Below are positions 14,135 to 14,269 of a DNA stretch of 14,269 nt, in pieces. Positions within the stretch are counted from its first letter, which is position 1. Each line of letters starts with the position of its first letter. The stretch is taken from assembly GCA_002304735.1 (NCBI GenBank), contig DBIU01000014.1:1231-15499 (forward strand). The letters are read 5' to 3'. Under the pieces are notes generated by a model. That model saw nothing but the letters and a program-made list of their open reading frames with translations, searched no databases and was not told the origin of the DNA. Source of the DNA: Ruminococcaceae bacterium UBA794 (GTDB taxonomy: Bacteria; Bacillota; Clostridia; Oscillospirales; Ruminococcaceae). The position numbers were made by a program, and so were the translations under genes.

Positions 14135-14269
14135 CATCAGAGAAAGAAAATTTGAAGAAGATTGATTTTATAGAAAAGCGCAGATACTCGTTAAAGCGAA
14201 GCGGTTCATCACGCAAAATTTCAAGAAATTACAACGGATTTTGAAAGGCGCGGCTTTGCAGTAAAATGC

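Noticed and set aside
14152..14244. Thirty-codon frame starting TTG after the final terminator
   Set aside because: It has no good ribosome binding site, no recognisable sequence and no promoter that I can place; chance is the simplest reading.

Overview
The window looks like a chromosomal stretch from a low-to-mid GC Firmicute, most probably an anaerobic Clostridia member. This is inferred, not proven. The grounds are strong AGGAGG-type ribosome binding sites, near-consensus sigma-A promoters, three TTG starts, and typical Clostridia families (a CobW GTPase with a YcgQ-type C-terminal domain, YgiQ radical SAM, a stand-alone ComEC-type MBL protein, a LOTUS-DUF3825 protein). All ten genes lie on the + strand and occupy most of the sequence. 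I found no tRNA, rRNA, CRISPR array, insertion sequence or phage gene.

Region 1 (1-6320) is one tightly packed run of six genes whose upstream end lies outside the window. In order they are: the C-terminal part of a CobW-family GTPase with a His/Asp-rich metal-binding stretch; a second CobW-like GTPase fused to a YcgQ/DUF1980-type domain; an amidohydrolase of the methylthioadenosine/S-adenosylhomocysteine deaminase type; an extended-SDR NAD-dependent epimerase/dehydratase; a YgiQ-family radical SAM protein; and a membrane-anchored ComEC/Rec2-like metallo-beta-lactamase-fold protein. Gaps are 1-13 bp and the last pair overlaps by 50 bp, so co-transcription is likely. The two CobW genes suggest metal (probably zinc) homeostasis; the rest looks like housekeeping metabolism.

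Region 2 (6321-9345) has a recognisable promoter, a roughly 110-nt leader with competing base-pairing options, the translational GTPase TypA/BipA (TTG start) and an RluA-family pseudouridine synthase. Both genes act on the ribosome. No convincing terminator follows.

Region 3 (9346-10686) is gap, the glycolytic glyceraldehyde-3-phosphate dehydrogenase. It has its own promoter, two inverted repeats in a short leader, an AGGAGG site, codon use typical of a highly expressed gene, and a strong intrinsic terminator.

Region 4 (10687-14134) is the most unusual part. A promoter with a perfect -35, a 17-bp spacer and a perfect extended -10 drives two uncharacterised genes. The first is an acidic-tailed three-helix membrane protein with a charged coiled-coil N-terminus. 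The second is a 747-residue protein that I read as two LOTUS/OST-HTH-like domains alternating with a second repeated module, followed by a C-terminal DUF3825 domain. LOTUS domains bind RNA, so the pair is a candidate membrane-linked RNA-binding or RNA-processing unit. An intrinsic terminator closes it. The last 135 nt hold nothing I can assign.
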